This document shows, one piece after another, positions 14,330 through 14,364 of a stretch of DNA of 14,364 bases. The stretch spans positions 1-14,364 of the forward strand of contig CAYSLA010000083.1 in NCBI GenBank assembly GCA_964431685.1, written 5' to 3'. Position 1 is the stretch's first letter; each line of letters opens with the position of its first letter. The notes under the pieces are model-generated. The model had not been told where the DNA came from and searched no databases. It was given only the letters and a program-made list of their open reading frames with translations. The translations under genes were made by a program, and so were the position numbers. The stretch is from CAYSLA01 sp964431685. Its GTDB lineage: Bacteria > Armatimonadota > UBA5829.

Positions 14330-14364
14330 AGTTGAAAGTTGGCGGTGGCTCAACTGAATGTTAC

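Overview
The window looks like a draft or metagenome-assembled fragment of a Gram-negative-type bacterium with moderately high GC. A run of exactly 100 N (7440-7539) marks a scaffold join. The gene mix is a uroporphyrinogen-decarboxylase-superfamily protein beside a tandem alpha/beta hydrolase, an iron-sulfur aldo/keto reductase, an ECF sigma factor module, an RsbU/RsbW-type pair and an NtrB/NtrC-type pair. That mix fits poorly characterised lineages such as Armatimonadota, Planctomycetota-like or Hydrogenedentes-like bacteria, but this assignment is inference only. No tRNA, rRNA, CRISPR array or mobile element was seen. Many genes start with TTG or GTG behind strong Shine-Dalgarno sequences.

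Left part (1-3533, minus strand): an ECF sigma factor, an overlapping membrane zinc-finger anti-sigma factor and a periplasmic protein with two Spy/CpxP-like halves lie in one tight cluster. A secreted or membrane-anchored M48 metallopeptidase follows; it runs off the left edge and has its own sigma70-like promoter. The sigma gene is preceded by a close match to an ECF-type promoter (GAAAC-N16-CGTC), which suggests autoregulation. The set resembles an envelope or metal stress circuit: sensor, anti-sigma, sigma and a quality-control protease.

Middle (3555-7391, minus strand): a GTG-started two-domain alpha/beta hydrolase, a TTG-started URO-D-superfamily protein and a secreted triple-YHS protein lie head to tail and end in a good intrinsic terminator at 3555-3604. 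The first two are probably catabolic. The YHS protein looks like a periplasmic metal binder and could belong functionally with the ECF module next to it.

Right part: a strong promoter at 7575-7603 drives a plus-strand GAF-GAF-GAF-SpoIIE/PP2C phosphatase and an RsbW-like ATPase, a partner-switching pair without a STAS antagonist in view. Convergent to it, a minus-strand operon with a clear sigma70 promoter encodes a soluble PAS histidine kinase and a sigma54-type response regulator joined by a TTGA start/stop overlap. An aldo/keto reductase with a split cysteine cluster lies upstream of the kinase. No intergenic stretch exceeds about 300 bases. The longest is 7392-7680, which holds two divergent promoter regions and the assembly gap.
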